The notes: generated by a model not told the origin, from the letters alone. A stretch of 6,207 bases of DNA from Actinomycetes bacterium (GCA_023386675.1 JAEWJG010000377.1:1-6207); one strand, 5' to 3'; positions 1-6,207 are shown, counted from the first letter of the stretch. Program-made: numbers and translations.

Positions 1-1802
1 GAGTCGCTGTTGCGGAGCTGACGGCGCCCCTTGACCGGGATCTCGAGTTCGCCGTCCGACTCCACGTCGGTCTGCAGCGAGGCCAGGACCTTCTCGATCA
101 CCGACTGCGTCGAGATGTGACCCTCGCCGATGGCAGCATAGAGGGCGGAGACATCCGGGTACTTGAGCGACGACGCGACCTCGACCAGCGCGTCCTGCGT
201 CATCAGCTTCTGCAGCGGCAGGTTCTGCTTGCGCATCGCGCGTGCGATCGCATCCTTGCCCTGCTCGATCGCCTCGTCGCGGCGCTCCTTGGTGAACCAC
301 TGGCGGATCTTGTTGCGCGCACGCGGGCTCTTGACGAAGTTGAGCCAGTCCTGGCTGGGGCCGGAATCGGGGTTCTTGGAGGTGAAGATCTCGACGACGT
401 CGCCGGTGTTGAGGCTGCTCTCCAGCGGCACCAGACGTCCGTTGACCTTGGCGCCCATGGTGCGGTGGCCCACCTCGGTGTGGACGGCGTACGCGAAGTC
501 GACCGGCGTCGCACCCGCGGGCAGGCCGATGACCCGGCCCTTCGGCGTGAAGACGTAGACCTCCTTCGCACCGATCTCGAACCGGAGCGAGTCGAGGAAC
601 TCGCTCGGATCTGCGGTCTCGGCCTGCCAGTCGGAGATGTGAGCGAGCCAGGCGAGGTCGGTGTCGTTCTTGCCCGGTCCGCCCGCGCTCTTGCCGGTGG
701 TCTGCTCCTTGTACTTCCAGTGCGCGGCCACACCGAACTCGGCTCGCTGGTGCATCTCCTCGGTGCGGATCTGGATCTCGACCGGGCGGCCCTGCGGACC
801 GATCACGGTCGTGTGCAGCGACTGGTACAGGTTGAACTTCGGAGTCGCGATGAAGTCCTTGAACCGGCCGGGCATCGGCGTCCAGCGCGCGTGGATCTGG
901 CCGAGCACGGCGTAGCAATCGCGCACGGTGTTGACCAGCACGCGGATGCCTACGAGGTCGTAGATGTCGTCGAACTCGCGGCCGCGCACGACCATCTTCT
1001 GGTAGATCGAGTAGTACTGCTTGGGCCGCCCGACGACCTTGCCGCGGATCTTGGCGGACTTCAGGTCGTCGTTGATCGCGTCGATGACGTGCTGCACGAG
1101 GCGCTCGCGCTCCGGCGTGCGCTGCTTCACGAGGCTCTCGATCTCGGCGTACAGCTTCGGGTAGAGCACGGCGAACGAGAGGTCCTCGAGCTCCCACTTG
1201 ATCGCCTGGATGCCGAGGCGGTGCGCGAGCGGAGCGTAGATCTCCAGGGTCTCGGTCGCCTTGCGGGTCGCAGACGCGGCCGGCACGAAGCCCCAGGTGC
1301 GGGCGTTGTGCAGGCGGTCGGCCAGCTTGATGATCAGCACCCGGATGTCCTTCGACATCGCGACGATCATCTTGCGGACCGTCTCGGCCTGGGCGCTGTC
1401 GCCGTACTTGACCTTGTCGAGCTTGGTGACGCCGTCGACCAGCATGGCGATCTCGTCGCCGAACTGATCGCGCAGTTCGTCGAGGGTGTACTCGGTGTCC
1501 TCGACTGTGTCGTGGAGAAGCGCTGCAGCGATGGTCTTGGCGCCGATGCCGAGGTCGGCGATGATCTGCGCGACGGCCACCGGGTGCGTGATGTAGGGCT
1601 CGCCCGAGCGGCGCTTCTGGCCGCGGTGAGCGCGCTCGGCCACGGCGTACGCGCGCTCGATGAGCGAAAGGTCGGCCTTCGGGTGGTGCATGCGCACCGT
1701 GCGGATCAGGGTGTCGACCGCGCCGGACGGCTGTGCCCGCGAGAAGATGCGTGGCACCAGGCGGCGCAGGGAAGCGCTCTGCGATGTCGTCGTGTCAACC
1801 AT
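1..1802 (-). CDS. rel: Bifunctional (p)ppGpp synthetase/hydrolase Rel (RSH family), C-terminus cut by window edge
   Basis: Makes (p)ppGpp from ATP and GTP/GDP during amino-acid starvation and degrades it again; a cytosolic, ribosome-associated enzyme. Exactly 600 codons are visible from the ATG at 1802. The HD hydrolase domain (about residues 45-200) is intact: H73 (ITHP), H97-D98 with E101-D102 (LLHDTVEDT) and D162 (LADRLHN). The synthetase domain (about 240-350) has YDLVGIR (D282), RFKD at 313-316 (the charge pattern of bifunctional Rel, not the EXDD of hydrolase-dead RelA) and VEIQIRT (E342). A TGS domain starts with VYVFTPKG at 415, followed by the helical region. The window ends just before the expected zinc-finger/RIS and ACT domains, so about 150-190 residues are missing from view; nothing suggests a real truncation. 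The start is supported by a strong Shine-Dalgarno 5 nt upstream. It is the last gene of the visible cluster, 67 nt after the rhodanese gene. The family call is near certain. Confidence 0.97.
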   Translation of the reverse strand, partial: MVDTTTSQSASLRRLVPRIFSRAQPSGAVDTLIRTVRMHHPKADLSLIERAYAVAERAHRGQKRRSGEPYITHPVAVAQIIADLGIGAKTIAAALLHDTVEDTEYTLDELRDQFGDEIAMLVDGVTKLDKVKYGDSAQAETVRKMIVAMSKDIRVLIIKLADRLHNARTWGFVPAASATRKATETLEIYAPLAHRLGIQAIKWELEDLSFAVLYPKLYAEIESLVKQRTPERERLVQHVIDAINDDLKSAKIRGKVVGRPKQYYSIYQKMVVRGREFDDIYDLVGIRVLVNTVRDCYAVLGQIHARWTPMPGRFKDFIATPKFNLYQSLHTTVIGPQGRPVEIQIRTEEMHQRAEFGVAAHWKYKEQTTGKSAGGPGKNDTDLAWLAHISDWQAETADPSEFLDSLRFEIGAKEVYVFTPKGRVIGLPAGATPVDFAYAVHTEVGHRTMGAKVNGRLVPLESSLNTGDVVEIFTSKNPDSGPSQDWLNFVKSPRARNKIRQWFTKERRDEAIEQGKDAIARAMRKQNLPLQKLMTQDALVEVASSLKYPDVSALYAAIGEGHISTQSVIEKVLASLQTDVESDGELEIPVKGRRQLRNSD

Positions 1803-1807
1803 GCGCG

Positions 1808-1816
1808 CCTCCTTCC
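1808..1816 (-). promoter_or_regulatory. Shine-Dalgarno site of rel
   Basis: On the minus strand the sequence is GGAAGGAGG, an almost full complement of the 16S rRNA 3' end, 5 nt before the ATG at 1802-1800. It is the strongest ribosome site in the window, decides the rel start, and suggests rel is translated independently of the upstream genes. Confidence 0.85.
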
Positions 1817-1837
1817 GTCCATTATGGTCGCTGAAAC

Positions 1838-1857
1838 TCACCGTTCCGTCACGGTGA
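1838..1857 (-). other. Inverted repeat / RNA hairpin between rhodanese gene and rel
   Basis: The arms TCACCGT and ACGGTGA are perfect reverse complements (7 bp) around a 6-nt loop; two G-U pairs could extend the stem to 9 bp in RNA. It begins 12 nt after the rhodanese stop and ends 21 nt before the rel Shine-Dalgarno. On the transcribed strand it is followed by GTTTC, not a proper T-run, so it is at best a weak intrinsic terminator. It could equally be an attenuator, an RNA-stability element or an operator. The repeat is directly visible; its role is not. Confidence 0.4.
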
Positions 1858-1869
1858 ACGTTTCGGGGC

Positions 1870-2238
1870 CTAGGCGATCGCTCCTGGCGTACCGTCGTCG
1901 CGCTGGACCGGGCCCCCGGACGCCTGCCAGGCGCCCATCCCGCCCGCGACATTGGCCGCCGGGTAGTTCGCCTCGTTCAGGGCATCGGTCACCATGCGCG
2001 AGCGGTGACCGCTGCGGCAGACCACGAGGATCTGCTGGTCCTCCGGCAACTCGTGCTGCCGGTCTCCCAGCTCGCCCAGCGGGATGTGGTGGGCGCCGGG
2101 CGCGTGGCCCGCCTCCCACTCGAAGGGCTCGCGGACATCGAGCAGCCACGCGGAGCCCGCGTCGGCGAGCTCGCGCGCACGCGCGGCCGACACCTCGTCC
2201 TCGGGCAGGAAGCCGGTGGGAGCGGAGGCGTCGGTCAT
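1870..2238 (-). CDS. Single-domain rhodanese-like sulfurtransferase
   Basis: A protein of 122 residues, the size of single-domain (GlpE/PspE-like) rhodaneses, with no signal peptide or membrane segment, so probably cytosolic. The rhodanese fold covers about residues 15-105: LLDVREPFEW (32-41), GHAPGAHHIPLGEL (44-57), the active-site loop CRSGHRS with catalytic C74, and the closing GGMGAW (99-104). The six-residue CxxGxR-type loop fits sulfur-substrate rhodaneses rather than the longer loop of Cdc25/arsenate-reductase relatives. It would carry sulfur as a cysteine persulfide; donor and acceptor cannot be told from sequence. It starts 9 nt after the secF stop, with only a GGAG 12 nt upstream that lies in the end of secF, so translation is probably coupled to secF. 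GTG at codon 16, with a closer purine-rich site, is a less likely alternative start. Many actinobacteria carry apt at this position. Confidence 0.9.
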   Translation of the reverse strand: MTDASAPTGFLPEDEVSAARARELADAGSAWLLDVREPFEWEAGHAPGAHHIPLGELGDRQHELPEDQQILVVCRSGHRSRMVTDALNEANYPAANVAGGMGAWQASGGPVQRDDGTPGAIA

Positions 2239-2247
2239 GCGGTCGCG

Positions 2248-3267
2248 CTACTCCGCGGCCGTCGCGACGACGTCGGGCTTGACGGCGGCCTTCGGCCGGA
2301 TCGCGAGCACCTTCTGGTCGTGCTTCCGGATCGCCGGCTCCTTCTCGCGGAACTGCGAGTACATCGGGGCGGCCAGGAAGATCGTCGAGTAGGTACCGAC
2401 GATGATGCCGATGAGCAGCGCGAGCGAGATGTCGCGCAGCGTGGCCGCACCGAGGGCGTACGCGCCGATGAACAGGATGGACGCGACCGGCAGCACCGCG
2501 ACGACCGCCGTGTTGATCGAGCGCACAAGCGTCTGGTTGACCGCGAGGTTGACCGCCTCCGGGAACGTCCGGCGGGTCAGCTCCAGCTCCTCCTTGGTGT
2601 TCTCTCGCACCTTGTCGAACACCACGACGGTGTCGTACAGCGAGTAGCCGAGGATGGTCAGGAAGCCGATCATGGTCGCCGGCGAGATCTCGAACCCGAC
2701 GAGCGCGTAGACGCCGGCCGTGATGATGAGGTCGTGGAACAGCGAGACGATCGCGGCAGCCGACATCTTCCAGGTGCGGAAGTACAGCGCCATCGCGATG
2801 AACGCGAGGAGCAGGAACACCACGAGGCCCTGGATGGTCTGCTGCGTCACGTCCGCACCCCACGAGGGGCCGATGAACGTCGCGGAGACTTCGTTCGCGT
2901 CGACGCCGTAGGCCTTCGCCAGCGCGTCGGACACCTCGCGGGTCTGGGACTCGGAGAGCTGGTCGGTCTGCGCGCGGACCGCGTTGTTGCCGACCACGCT
3001 GACGTGGGTGACAGCGCTCGGCACGACGCTCGCGACGGCGCTCTGCGCCTTCCCGGTGTCGGTGCTCGAGACGTTGCTCACCGTGAACTGGGAGCCCCCG
3101 CGGAACTCGATCGAGAAGTTGAACCCGCCCCGGACGACCGGGATCAGGATCGAGATGACCACCATGACGGCGGCGATGGTGTACCAGATCTTCCGTCGGC
3201 CGACGAAGTCGATCGATCGGGCGCCGGTGTAGAGGTCGTTACCGAACTTGACGAGACGGCTGGCCAT
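2248..3267 (-). CDS. secF: Protein translocase subunit SecF
   Basis: A protein of 339 residues, inner-membrane half of the SecDF motor that uses proton flow to pull exported proteins through SecYEG. Six membrane segments are seen at about residues 28-45, 145-163, 170-190, 197-217, 251-271 and 277-301, with an extracytoplasmic P4-type domain at 46-140. Family signatures are FNFSIEFRGG (49-58; usual form GIDFxGG), FIGPSWG (131-137), GYSLYDTVVVFDKVREN (207-223) with D212, and NQTLVRSINTA (244-254) with R249. D212 and R249 lie where the conserved proton-relay Asp and Arg of SecDF are expected. A charged cytoplasmic tail follows from about 305. The ATG shares a base with the secD stop (TGATG) and has AAGGA 6 nt upstream, which settles the start even though the frame stays open far upstream into the secD region. 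Confidence 0.97.
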   Translation of the reverse strand: MASRLVKFGNDLYTGARSIDFVGRRKIWYTIAAVMVVISILIPVVRGGFNFSIEFRGGSQFTVSNVSSTDTGKAQSAVASVVPSAVTHVSVVGNNAVRAQTDQLSESQTREVSDALAKAYGVDANEVSATFIGPSWGADVTQQTIQGLVVFLLLAFIAMALYFRTWKMSAAAIVSLFHDLIITAGVYALVGFEISPATMIGFLTILGYSLYDTVVVFDKVRENTKEELELTRRTFPEAVNLAVNQTLVRSINTAVVAVLPVASILFIGAYALGAATLRDISLALLIGIIVGTYSTIFLAAPMYSQFREKEPAIRKHDQKVLAIRPKAAVKPDVVATAAE

Positions 3268-4997
3268 CAGGAGTCCTTCCCTTCGGAGCCACGATCGGAG
3301 GACGTCGACGCGCCGGCGAGCTCGGCCGCTTTGCGCTCGGCGATCGTCTGGCGGCGAGCCGCCTCCTTGCTGCTGCGAGCGGCGGTGCCTGCACCTACGG
3401 TGGCCGTCGGCGCGCGGAACTTCGCCGCCCCCCGGTACACGGCGCCGAGCGCCTGCGGGTCGAGGCCCGAGAGCGGGTGGCCCGAGCTGAAGAAGCGCGT
3501 GCGCGCCAGCAGCTGCAGCGTCGGGTGCGTGAACAGCAGCACCACGATGACGTCGATGATCGTCGTCAGTCCCAGCGTGAAAGCGAACCCGCGGACGTTG
3601 GCGGCGGTCAGCACGTAGAGCACGACGGCGGCCAGGAGGTTGGTGGCCTTCGACGCGTAGATCGTGCGCCGTGCGCGTCCCCAGCCCGCCTCCACGGCGG
3701 ACTCGAGCCCGCGCCCGTCGCGCAGCTCGTCTCGTATTCGCTCGAAGTAGACGATGAACGAGTCGGCCGTGAAGCCGATCGCGACGATCAGACCCGCGAC
3801 GCCGGCGAGCGACAGGCGGTAGTCGTAGTGCCACGACAGCAGCGAGATCGTCAGCCAGGTGAGCACACCGGCGACGACGAGCGAGAACATCGTGACGAGG
3901 CCGAGCAAGCGGTACTGGAAGAACGTGTAGATGGCGACCAGGATGAGGCCGATCAAACCGGCGAGCAGACCGCTGAGGAGCTGAGAGGTTCCGAGGGTCG
4001 CCGAGATCGTGTCCTGGCTCTGCACCTTGAAGCTGAACGGCAGTGCGCCGAACTTCAGCTGGTCGGCGAGGGCCTTCGACGTCGTCTCCGTGAAGTTTCC
4101 GGTGATCTGCGGCTTGCCGTCCGTGATCGCCGCCTGCGTCGTCGGGGCCGAGATGACCTTGCCGTCGAGCACGATCGCGAACTGGTTCTGCGACCCCTTC
4201 TCGGCGACGAGACGGGTGGTGACGTCCGAGAACGCCTTCGTCCCGGCGTCGTTGAAGACGATGTTGACGGCCCACTGGCCGGTGGTCACGCCCTGCGAGC
4301 TCTGGACGAGGCCGGCGGACGCGTCCTTGATGTCCTGGCCCTTCACCTCGACCGGGCCGAGCAGGTACTTGACCTGGTTCTGGTCGTCGCAGGTGATGAG
4401 GGGCTGGTCGGTCGGCGCCGAGCTCGACGTCTTGCTCGCGTTCGCCTTGCAGTCGTAGGCCTCGAACTCCGCCTGCAGCTTCGGGGTGACCCACGCGAGG
4501 TCGCTGCCGTTCGTCGGCTTGGTCGACGGCGTCGACGCGAGGCCGGGGGCCGGCGTCGGAGCGGGCGTGGACTTGCCGTCGGCGCCGACGACCTCGTTGG
4601 TCGGCCCGCCGGCGACGAGCACCGGGCGGAAGTCGAGGCGGGCGGACGACTTCACACGGTCGAGCGTCGCCTGGTCCGGCTTGCCCGGCAGCGAGACCAC
4701 GATGTTGCGCGAGCCCTCGGTCGAGATCTGGGCCTCGGACACGCCGGACGCGTCGATGCGCTGGCGGATGATCGAGACCGCCTGGTCGAGCTGCTGCTGC
4801 TGCACCGACTGACCGTTCTCGACCTGCGGGGCGAGGATGATCTGGGTGCCGCCCTCGAGGTCGAGGGCGAGCTTGGGCAGCCAGGTCGCATTGCTGAACA
4901 GGACGCCGGCCGTGAGGGTGCCGAGGAGCACCACCACGAGCACGCCGAGCCATGTCAGCGAACGCCAGGCTTTCTTGACCGGGGTCGACTTTGCCAC
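3267..4997 (-). CDS. secD: Protein translocase subunit SecD
   Basis: A protein of 576 residues, partner of SecF. TM1 is at about residues 14-35, followed by LALDLEGGTQ (43-52) and the large extracytoplasmic P1 domain up to about 338, holding IIRQRIDASGV (76-86), VSLPG (101-105), VLDGKVISAP (276-285) and ITGNFT (298-303). Five more membrane segments follow at about 339-360, 366-386, 395-418, 450-468 and 470-490. GFTADSFIVYFERIRDE (408-424) is the TM4 signature, with D412 at the position of the essential proton-pathway aspartate. Residues about 130-208 form a Pro/Thr/Ser-rich insertion in P1 containing C183 and C203, the only cysteines I see. The C-terminal 65 residues are a charged cytoplasmic extension. 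The start is GTG, directly preceded in frame by TAG, so no upstream start is possible; the ribosome site is weak (AGAAAG, 12 nt upstream). secD follows yajC after a strong hairpin. Confidence 0.97.
   Translation of the reverse strand: MAKSTPVKKAWRSLTWLGVLVVVLLGTLTAGVLFSNATWLPKLALDLEGGTQIILAPQVENGQSVQQQQLDQAVSIIRQRIDASGVSEAQISTEGSRNIVVSLPGKPDQATLDRVKSSARLDFRPVLVAGGPTNEVVGADGKSTPAPTPAPGLASTPSTKPTNGSDLAWVTPKLQAEFEAYDCKANASKTSSSAPTDQPLITCDDQNQVKYLLGPVEVKGQDIKDASAGLVQSSQGVTTGQWAVNIVFNDAGTKAFSDVTTRLVAEKGSQNQFAIVLDGKVISAPTTQAAITDGKPQITGNFTETTSKALADQLKFGALPFSFKVQSQDTISATLGTSQLLSGLLAGLIGLILVAIYTFFQYRLLGLVTMFSLVVAGVLTWLTISLLSWHYDYRLSLAGVAGLIVAIGFTADSFIVYFERIRDELRDGRGLESAVEAGWGRARRTIYASKATNLLAAVVLYVLTAANVRGFAFTLGLTTIIDVIVVLLFTHPTLQLLARTRFFSSGHPLSGLDPQALGAVYRGAAKFRAPTATVGAGTAARSSKEAARRQTIAERKAAELAGASTSSDRGSEGKDS
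3274..3278 (-). promoter_or_regulatory. Shine-Dalgarno site of secF inside the secD 3' end
   Basis: AAGGA on the minus strand, 6 nt before the secF ATG and inside the last codons of secD. With the TGATG stop-start overlap it indicates translational coupling, which would keep SecD and SecF near 1:1. Confidence 0.7.
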
Positions 4998-5019
4998 CTA
5001 GGTACTCAGCTTTCTACGA

Positions 5020-5049
5020 GTGCTCCGGCGCGATCGGGCGCCGGAGCAC
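5020..5049 (-). other. Perfect 12-bp stem hairpin between yajC and secD
   Basis: GTGCTCCGGCGC (5020-5031) and GCGCCGGAGCAC (5038-5049) are exact reverse complements around a 6-nt loop, a very stable GC-rich RNA hairpin. It begins 10 nt after the yajC stop and ends 22 nt before the secD GTG. The transcribed strand continues TCGTAGAAAG, with no T-run, so it is not a canonical intrinsic terminator, although GC-rich actinobacteria can use hairpins without a U-tract. It could give partial termination, protect the yajC mRNA end after processing, or affect access to the weak secD ribosome site. The structure is certain from sequence; the function is inferred. Confidence 0.7.
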
Positions 5050-5059
5050 AGGGAATGGG

Positions 5060-5479
5060 TCAGTCGTCGTTCTGCGAGCGCTTCTTGGCGGCCTCGTCGA
5101 GGCGCTCACCGTACTCCGGGGTCGCGGCGTCGGTGCCGTCGGCCGGGATGGCGTGGTCCTCGTTCAGCTCGACGGCCGGCGCGGCGTCGTCGCCGGTCTC
5201 GGTGACGGCGTCCTTCGGCTCGACCACGCGGGCGAGCACCTGGCGGTGCACCTTCACGGTGTGGCCGGGGCTGGTCTCGATCACGGCCGAGTTGTTCTCC
5301 TCATCGACCGACAGGAGGGTGCCGTACAGGCCGAAGTTGGTCATGACCTCGGCGCCGGGCACCATCTTGGAACGGGTCTCCTCCTGCTCCTTGCGGCGCT
5401 TCCGGCTGTTCCGGAACATGAAGAAGACGAGGGCCGCCAGGATGACGACCATCAGGATGGTCAACGGGTCAAAGGCCAT
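5060..5479 (-). CDS. yajC: Preprotein translocase subunit YajC
   Basis: A protein of 139 residues, accessory component that associates with SecDF at the SecYEG translocon. It has one N-terminal membrane helix (about residues 6-22, ILMVVILAALVFFMF), then a basic cytoplasmic stretch (RNSRKRRKEQEE, 23-34) and the YajC core (about 38-88) with VPGAEVMTNFGLYGTL (40-55) and the closing VLARVVEP (81-88). An acidic, low-complexity tail from about 90 to 139 makes it longer than the roughly 110-residue E. coli protein, as is common in actinobacteria. The ATG directly before the membrane helix is the natural start; the ribosome site is poor (AAAGG about 14 nt upstream). It lies 59 nt after ruvB and 62 nt before secD, in the standard ruvB-yajC-secD order. 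Confidence 0.96.
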   Translation of the reverse strand: MAFDPLTILMVVILAALVFFMFRNSRKRRKEQEETRSKMVPGAEVMTNFGLYGTLLSVDEENNSAVIETSPGHTVKVHRQVLARVVEPKDAVTETGDDAAPAVELNEDHAIPADGTDAATPEYGERLDEAAKKRSQNDD

Positions 5480-5517
5480 GAGGCTTTGCCGAACCTTTCA
5501 ATGGGGAGCAAGGGGGT

Positions 5518-5531
5518 TGGCCGAACGGCCA
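5518..5531 (-). other. Short inverted repeat in the ruvB-yajC gap
   Basis: TGGCC and GGCCA arms (5 bp) surround a 4-nt loop. It starts 7 nt after the ruvB stop and is followed on the transcribed strand by AACCCCCTTG, without a T-run. It may be a weak ruvB 3'-end hairpin, or the very 5' end of a yajC transcript if the adjacent TATAAT is used. The stem is short, so chance is possible. Confidence 0.3.
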
Positions 5532-5537
5532 GGTTGG

Positions 5538-5543
5538 ATTATA
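5538..5543 (-). promoter_or_regulatory. Candidate -10 element (TATAAT) for yajC-secDF
   Basis: The minus strand reads TATAAT exactly, a full match to the housekeeping sigma -10 consensus and unusual in such GC-rich DNA. It overlaps the ruvB stop codon. Initiation about 7 nt downstream would give a leader of roughly 50 nt before the yajC ATG. Against it, the -35 region 17-18 nt upstream (GCCTCC or AGCCTC) does not resemble TTGACA and there is no TGn extended -10. Confidence 0.4.
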
Positions 5544-6207
5544 TGTCATCGATCAACGTCGGAGGCTGGGAGGACCCCTGCGCCCGGCTGGGGATCCCCA
5601 GGTGCCTCCACGCTGCCGGCGTCGCCACCCGCCCGCGCGGGGTCCGGGTCAGCAGACCGATGCGCACGAGGAACGGTTCGACCACAGATTCTATCGTCTC
5701 GGCCTCTTCGCCGACAGATACCGCGAGGGTGTTGAGGCCCACCGGTCCCCCGTCGAAGCGCTCGAGGATCGCGTGCAGGACCGCGCGGTCCAGCCGGTCG
5801 AGGCCCAGCGGGTCGACATCGTAGAGCTCTAGGGCGGCGCGCACGGCATCCACATCGCCCCGGCCACCGTGGACGAGCGCGTAGTCGCGCACCCGTCGCA
5901 GCAGCCGGTTGGCGATGCGCGGGGTGCCGCGGCAGCGCCCGGCGATCTCGGCCAGCGCTTCCCGGTCGATGTCGAACTCCAGCATCGCGGCGGCGCGCGA
6001 CAGCACCTGCGTCAGCTCGGCGTCGTCGTAGAACTCGAGGTGCGCGGTGAAGCCGAAGCGGTCGCGCAGCGGGTTGGGCAGCAGACCGGAGCGCGTCGTC
6101 GCGCCCACGAGCGTGAACGGCGCGAGGTCGAGCGGGATGGAGGTGGCGCCCGCGCCCTTGCCGACCATGATGTCGATGCGGAAGTCCTCCATCGCGAGGT
6201 ACAGCAT
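5539..6207 (-). CDS. ruvB: Holliday junction branch migration DNA helicase RuvB, N-terminus cut by window edge
   Basis: ATP-driven AAA+ ring motor that works with RuvA to move Holliday junctions in recombination repair. The last 222 residues are visible out of a usual 330-350; the Walker A and Walker B regions lie beyond the right edge. Counting from the first visible residue, LYLAMEDFRIDI (2-13) is the segment just after the Walker B DEAH, FTLVGATTRSGLL (31-43) contains sensor 1, LRDRFG (47-52) carries the expected arginine finger R50, RGTPRIANRLLRRVRDYA (93-110) holds sensor 2 at R97, and GGPVGLNTLAVSVGEE (152-167) to TPRGRVATPAAWRHLG (188-203) is the DNA-binding winged helix. The ATG at the window edge codes for an internal methionine, not the true start. 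The final 20 residues are a variable tail. The stop TAA lies inside a TATAAT hexamer. The expected upstream partner ruvA is outside the window. Confidence 0.97.
   Translation of the reverse strand: MLYLAMEDFRIDIMVGKGAGATSIPLDLAPFTLVGATTRSGLLPNPLRDRFGFTAHLEFYDDAELTQVLSRAAAMLEFDIDREALAEIAGRCRGTPRIANRLLRRVRDYALVHGGRGDVDAVRAALELYDVDPLGLDRLDRAVLHAILERFDGGPVGLNTLAVSVGEEAETIESVVEPFLVRIGLLTRTPRGRVATPAAWRHLGIPSRAQGSSQPPTLIDDI

Noticed and set aside
1821..1826. CATAAT as a -10 box for rel
   Set aside because: It lies only 4 nt before the rel Shine-Dalgarno, so a start 7 nt downstream would cut into that site, and no -35 sits at 16-19 nt.
117..2282. Very long open frame on the plus strand, antisense to rel and the rhodanese gene
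   Set aside because: It mirrors the codon positions of real minus-strand genes. The protein is Arg/Leu/Asp/Val-rich with no recognisable domain, and open antisense frames are expected in GC-rich coding DNA where stop codons are rare.
2005..3618. Long plus-strand open frame antisense to the rhodanese gene, secF and the secD 3' end
   Set aside because: Highly charged, repetitive Arg/Asp/Val/His composition typical of reversed membrane-protein codons; no domain or plausible initiation region.
3268..4953. Upstream extension of the secF frame to 4953, suggesting a 901-residue protein
   Set aside because: The extension is an out-of-frame reading of secD with no domain content. SecF homology begins exactly at the ATG at 3267, which has a good ribosome site and the TGATG overlap.
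5020..5049. Hairpin called as an intrinsic terminator ending the yajC transcript
   Set aside because: No T-run follows on the transcribed strand, and secD has no visible promoter of its own in the 62-nt gap, so full termination is unlikely. Kept as a structured element of unknown role.
3477..5735. Long open frame on the plus strand across secD, yajC and the 3' end of ruvB
   Set aside because: Composition-driven antisense shadow: it spans three well-identified genes and their intergenic hairpins and resembles no known protein.
6205..6207. ATG at the window edge as the ruvB start
   Set aside because: Protein similarity begins in the middle of the AAA+ domain (the LYLAMEDF segment after Walker B), so this methionine is internal and the gene continues beyond the window.

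Overview
This window reads as a conserved chromosomal housekeeping region of a high-GC Gram-positive bacterium. The best guess is an actinobacterium of the Microbacteriaceae type (Leifsonia, Microbacterium, Agromyces and relatives). The grounds are the high GC, strong G/C preference at third codon positions, the order ruvB-yajC-secD-secF-(small gene)-rel typical of Actinobacteria, and the style of the SecD and Rel proteins. The family placement is inferred from memory of homologues; no search was run.

All six genes lie on the minus strand, so transcription runs from high to low coordinates. In that order they are: ruvB (3' two thirds only, cut by the right window edge; Holliday-junction branch-migration motor), yajC (small Sec-accessory membrane protein), secD and secF (the two halves of the proton-driven Sec export motor), a small single-domain rhodanese, and rel (bifunctional (p)ppGpp synthetase/hydrolase, cut by the left edge before its C-terminal regulatory domains).

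Packing is tight. secD and secF overlap by one base (TGATG), and secF and the rhodanese gene are 9 bases apart. The three larger gaps (ruvB-yajC 59 nt, yajC-secD 62 nt, rhodanese-rel 67 nt) each hold an inverted repeat able to form an RNA hairpin. The most striking is a perfect 12-bp stem between yajC and secD. A consensus TATAAT -10 hexamer overlaps the ruvB stop codon and could start a yajC-secDF transcript. No stretch above 70 bases lacks a gene.

Functionally, YajC-SecD-SecF act together at the SecYEG translocon, using the proton motive force to pull exported proteins outward. RuvB (recombination repair), the rhodanese (sulfur transfer or persulfide handling, substrate unknown) and Rel (stringent response) are linked to them by gene order rather than a shared pathway. 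I see no mobile element, CRISPR array, tRNA or rRNA, and no evidence of a new biological system. The points worth a second look are the intergenic hairpins, the rhodanese gene standing where many actinobacteria carry apt, and a cysteine pair in the extracytoplasmic loop of SecD.
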